Source: Planctomycetota bacterium
GTDB taxonomy: Bacteria > Planctomycetota > SZUA-567 > H5-PLA8
NCBI GenBank assembly: GCA_026692735.1
Contig: JAPLOD010000687.1
Coordinates: 1-41,180 of the forward strand
Reading direction: 5' to 3'
DNA length: 41,180 nucleotides
The notes below the pieces were generated by a model. That model did no database searches, was not told the DNA's origin, and was given only the letters and a program-made list of their open reading frames with translations. How positions within the stretch are numbered: the first letter of the stretch is position 1; the number at the start of each line of letters is the position of its first letter. The position numbers were made by a program, and so were the translations under genes. Positions 40,226 to 41,180 of the stretch are shown piece after piece.

Positions 40226-40274
40226 ACCGGATACCGGATGCCGGATACCGGATGCCGGATACCAGATGCCGGAT
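40226..40274. repeat. Heptamer array H, ACCGGAT/GCCGGAT units
   Basis: There are seven contiguous units: ACCGGAT, ACCGGAT, GCCGGAT, ACCGGAT, GCCGGAT, ACCAGAT, GCCGGAT. It starts 8 bp after the DUF1854 stop. Confidence 0.92.
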
Positions 40275-40324
40275 ACCAAAAGTTGGCGCAGAGGCGCGCG
40301 GAGGACAGAAGGACTGAACGGTTA

Positions 40325-40370
40325 CGAATGATGAACGATGAAGGATGAAAGGCCGTCATGCATCCTTCAT
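40325..40370. repeat. Heptamer array I with hairpin, overlapping the ribokinase stop
   Basis: The units are CGAATGA, TGAACGA, TGAAGGA, TGAAAGG (40325-40352). An inverted arm follows: ATGAAGGATG (40338-40347) pairs perfectly with CATCCTTCAT (40361-40370) over a 13-base loop. The minus-strand ribokinase stop (40367-40369) is inside the right arm. The hairpin could end transcription of both convergent genes. Confidence 0.8.
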
Positions 40371-41180
40371 GGTACATTGCGCTTCAGCATCTTCAGGATT
40401 TCCGCGCGGTAGGGCATGCCGGCTTGGGCGCCGTGGCGCGTGACTTTGATGGCGGCGGCGGCCACGGCGAACTCCACCGCGCTGTTCATGTCGTGGCTGT
40501 CAGACGAGAAGTGCGCCGCCAGGCAGCCGTTAAAGCAGTCGCCGGCTCCCACCGTGTCCACGGCTTCCACCGAAGGTGCGGCGACGAAGCCTTTGTAGTA
40601 GCCTTCAGGCAGACAGAACACCCGCCCCCGAGGACGGGAGAGTCTCCGCACCTCGGCTCGTTCGCCTCGCAGTTCGTGGACATCGTAGTGGTCCACACCG
40701 CGTGCGCCGCGCGTCACGAAGATGCTGGGGTAGCAGAGTCCGTGCGCGCCCCGGAACGCCCGGACCCTGGCCATCGCCGCGCGGCTGCCGACCGGAGCCC
40801 CGAACAGGGCCTCGAACTCAGTCTCATTCGGCGTGAGAAAGTGGCAGTAGTCCTTGAGCGCGCGCGGGAAGCCGCGCGACGGGAACGGAGCAGGGTTCAG
40901 GATGACGGTACCGCACCCGCGCCACGCCAGGCACAAGGCTTCCAGGACCGCAGGCAGGGGCACCTCCAACGAACACACGAAGGCGTCGTCCGGACACAGG
41001 TCCTTCGGCATGCCTCTTCTCACGTCCTCGGGCGTCAAGCGCGTGTTCGCGCCGGGCGCGACGAAGATGAGGTTCTCGGCCTTCGCCTTGCTCTTGCTCT
41101 CGCCGATGGCGATCAGCGCCACGCCGCTGGGCACGCCTTTCTTCACCACGCACCCGGAGCAGTCCACGCCTTCCTTCTCC
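40367..41180 (-). CDS. rbsK: Ribokinase/PfkB-family sugar kinase, 5'-truncated by the window edge
   Basis: The last ~270 residues of a PfkB-type kinase are present; the frame is open to base 41180 (EKEGVDCSGCVVKKGVPSGV), so the GTG at 41167 is internal. Visible motifs are SGVALIAIG, ENLIFVAPGANTRLTPEDV (ribokinase-type), ILNPAPFP, LTPNETEFEALFG, a Thr-Arg-Gly-Ala segment and the C-terminal PfkB signature VDTVGAGDCFNGCLA with the catalytic Asp in GAGD. It phosphorylates ribose or a similar sugar in the cytoplasm. An insert around RAEVRRLSRPRGRVFCLPEG is longer than I expect for E. coli RbsK, so specificity for another sugar is possible. The symbol is provisional. Confidence 0.82.
   Translation of the reverse strand, partial: EKEGVDCSGCVVKKGVPSGVALIAIGESKSKAKAENLIFVAPGANTRLTPEDVRRGMPKDLCPDDAFVCSLEVPLPAVLEALCLAWRGCGTVILNPAPFPSRGFPRALKDYCHFLTPNETEFEALFGAPVGSRAAMARVRAFRGAHGLCYPSIFVTRGARGVDHYDVHELRGERAEVRRLSRPRGRVFCLPEGYYKGFVAAPSVEAVDTVGAGDCFNGCLAAHFSSDSHDMNSAVEFAVAAAAIKVTRHGAQAGMPYRAEILKMLKRNVP

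Noticed and set aside
1-41180. tRNA, rRNA or insertion-sequence transposase genes
   Set aside because: None was recognised by eye: no transposase motifs and no tRNA-like cloverleaf with a CCA end were seen. A covariance-model scan would be needed to exclude small RNAs.

Overview
The window is GC-rich DNA (by eye about 62-66 % G+C) from a Gram-negative bacterium. It carries an LPS heptosyltransferase, an OprO/OprP-type porin with a C-terminal aromatic residue, many Sec or Tat signal peptides and a large set of secreted glycan-active proteins. The gene mix suggests the PVC/Hydrogenedentota neighbourhood, for example Planctomycetota or Lentisphaerota. That mix includes Tat-exported Gfo/Idh/MocA oxidoreductases, FAD_oxidored proteins, ceramidase-like proteins, DegT aminotransferases, GH130, FG-GAP proteins and a DUF1854/ABC pair. 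The taxon is inferred from gene content only; no rRNA or tRNA gene was recognised.

Layout. 1-9.4 kb: the end of a hypothetical protein, a GT9 heptosyltransferase, a secreted matrixin protease with a PKD domain, an FG-GAP repeat protein, a porin with its own promoter and terminator, a CNNM/CorC-type membrane protein, and a secreted protein built from three copies of one small domain. 9.5-18.4 kb: a nucleoside-type MFS permease, a 988-residue secreted protein with a caspase/C25-like C-terminal half, a GH39-like glycosidase, a 58-residue Trp/Cys-rich protein, a secreted SGNH hydrolase, a flavodiiron protein and a small retropepsin-like protein. 18.6-30.8 kb: a sugar-metabolism district with two GH130 proteins, a Tat-exported Gfo/Idh/MocA oxidoreductase, a GH13-like secreted enzyme, a ceramidase-like hydrolase, a DegT aminotransferase and an FAD oxidoreductase. 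A lower-GC NYN-nuclease/ribbon-helix-helix pair interrupts it. 31-41 kb: a cupin, an IspH of the plant/cyanobacterial type coupled to a TPR-linker protein, a very large secreted GH5-like protein, an ABC exporter whose first segment is cut off by an in-frame TAG, its DUF1854 partner, and a ribokinase running off the end.

The most unusual feature lies between the genes. At least nine intergenic cassettes are built from tandem degenerate 7-bp units, in about seven unrelated sequence families, and several are arranged as inverted arms of a hairpin. Other short dispersed words accompany them. They sit within about 10 bp of many gene ends. In at least four genes the stop codon lies inside the repeat, and in one gene five heptamers encode the hydrophobic core of a signal peptide. 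This resembles the heptanucleotide STRRs known from filamentous cyanobacteria, here with several repeat families side by side in one locus.

Limits: all calls are made by eye from sequence and remembered family motifs. No alignment, profile search or folding was run.
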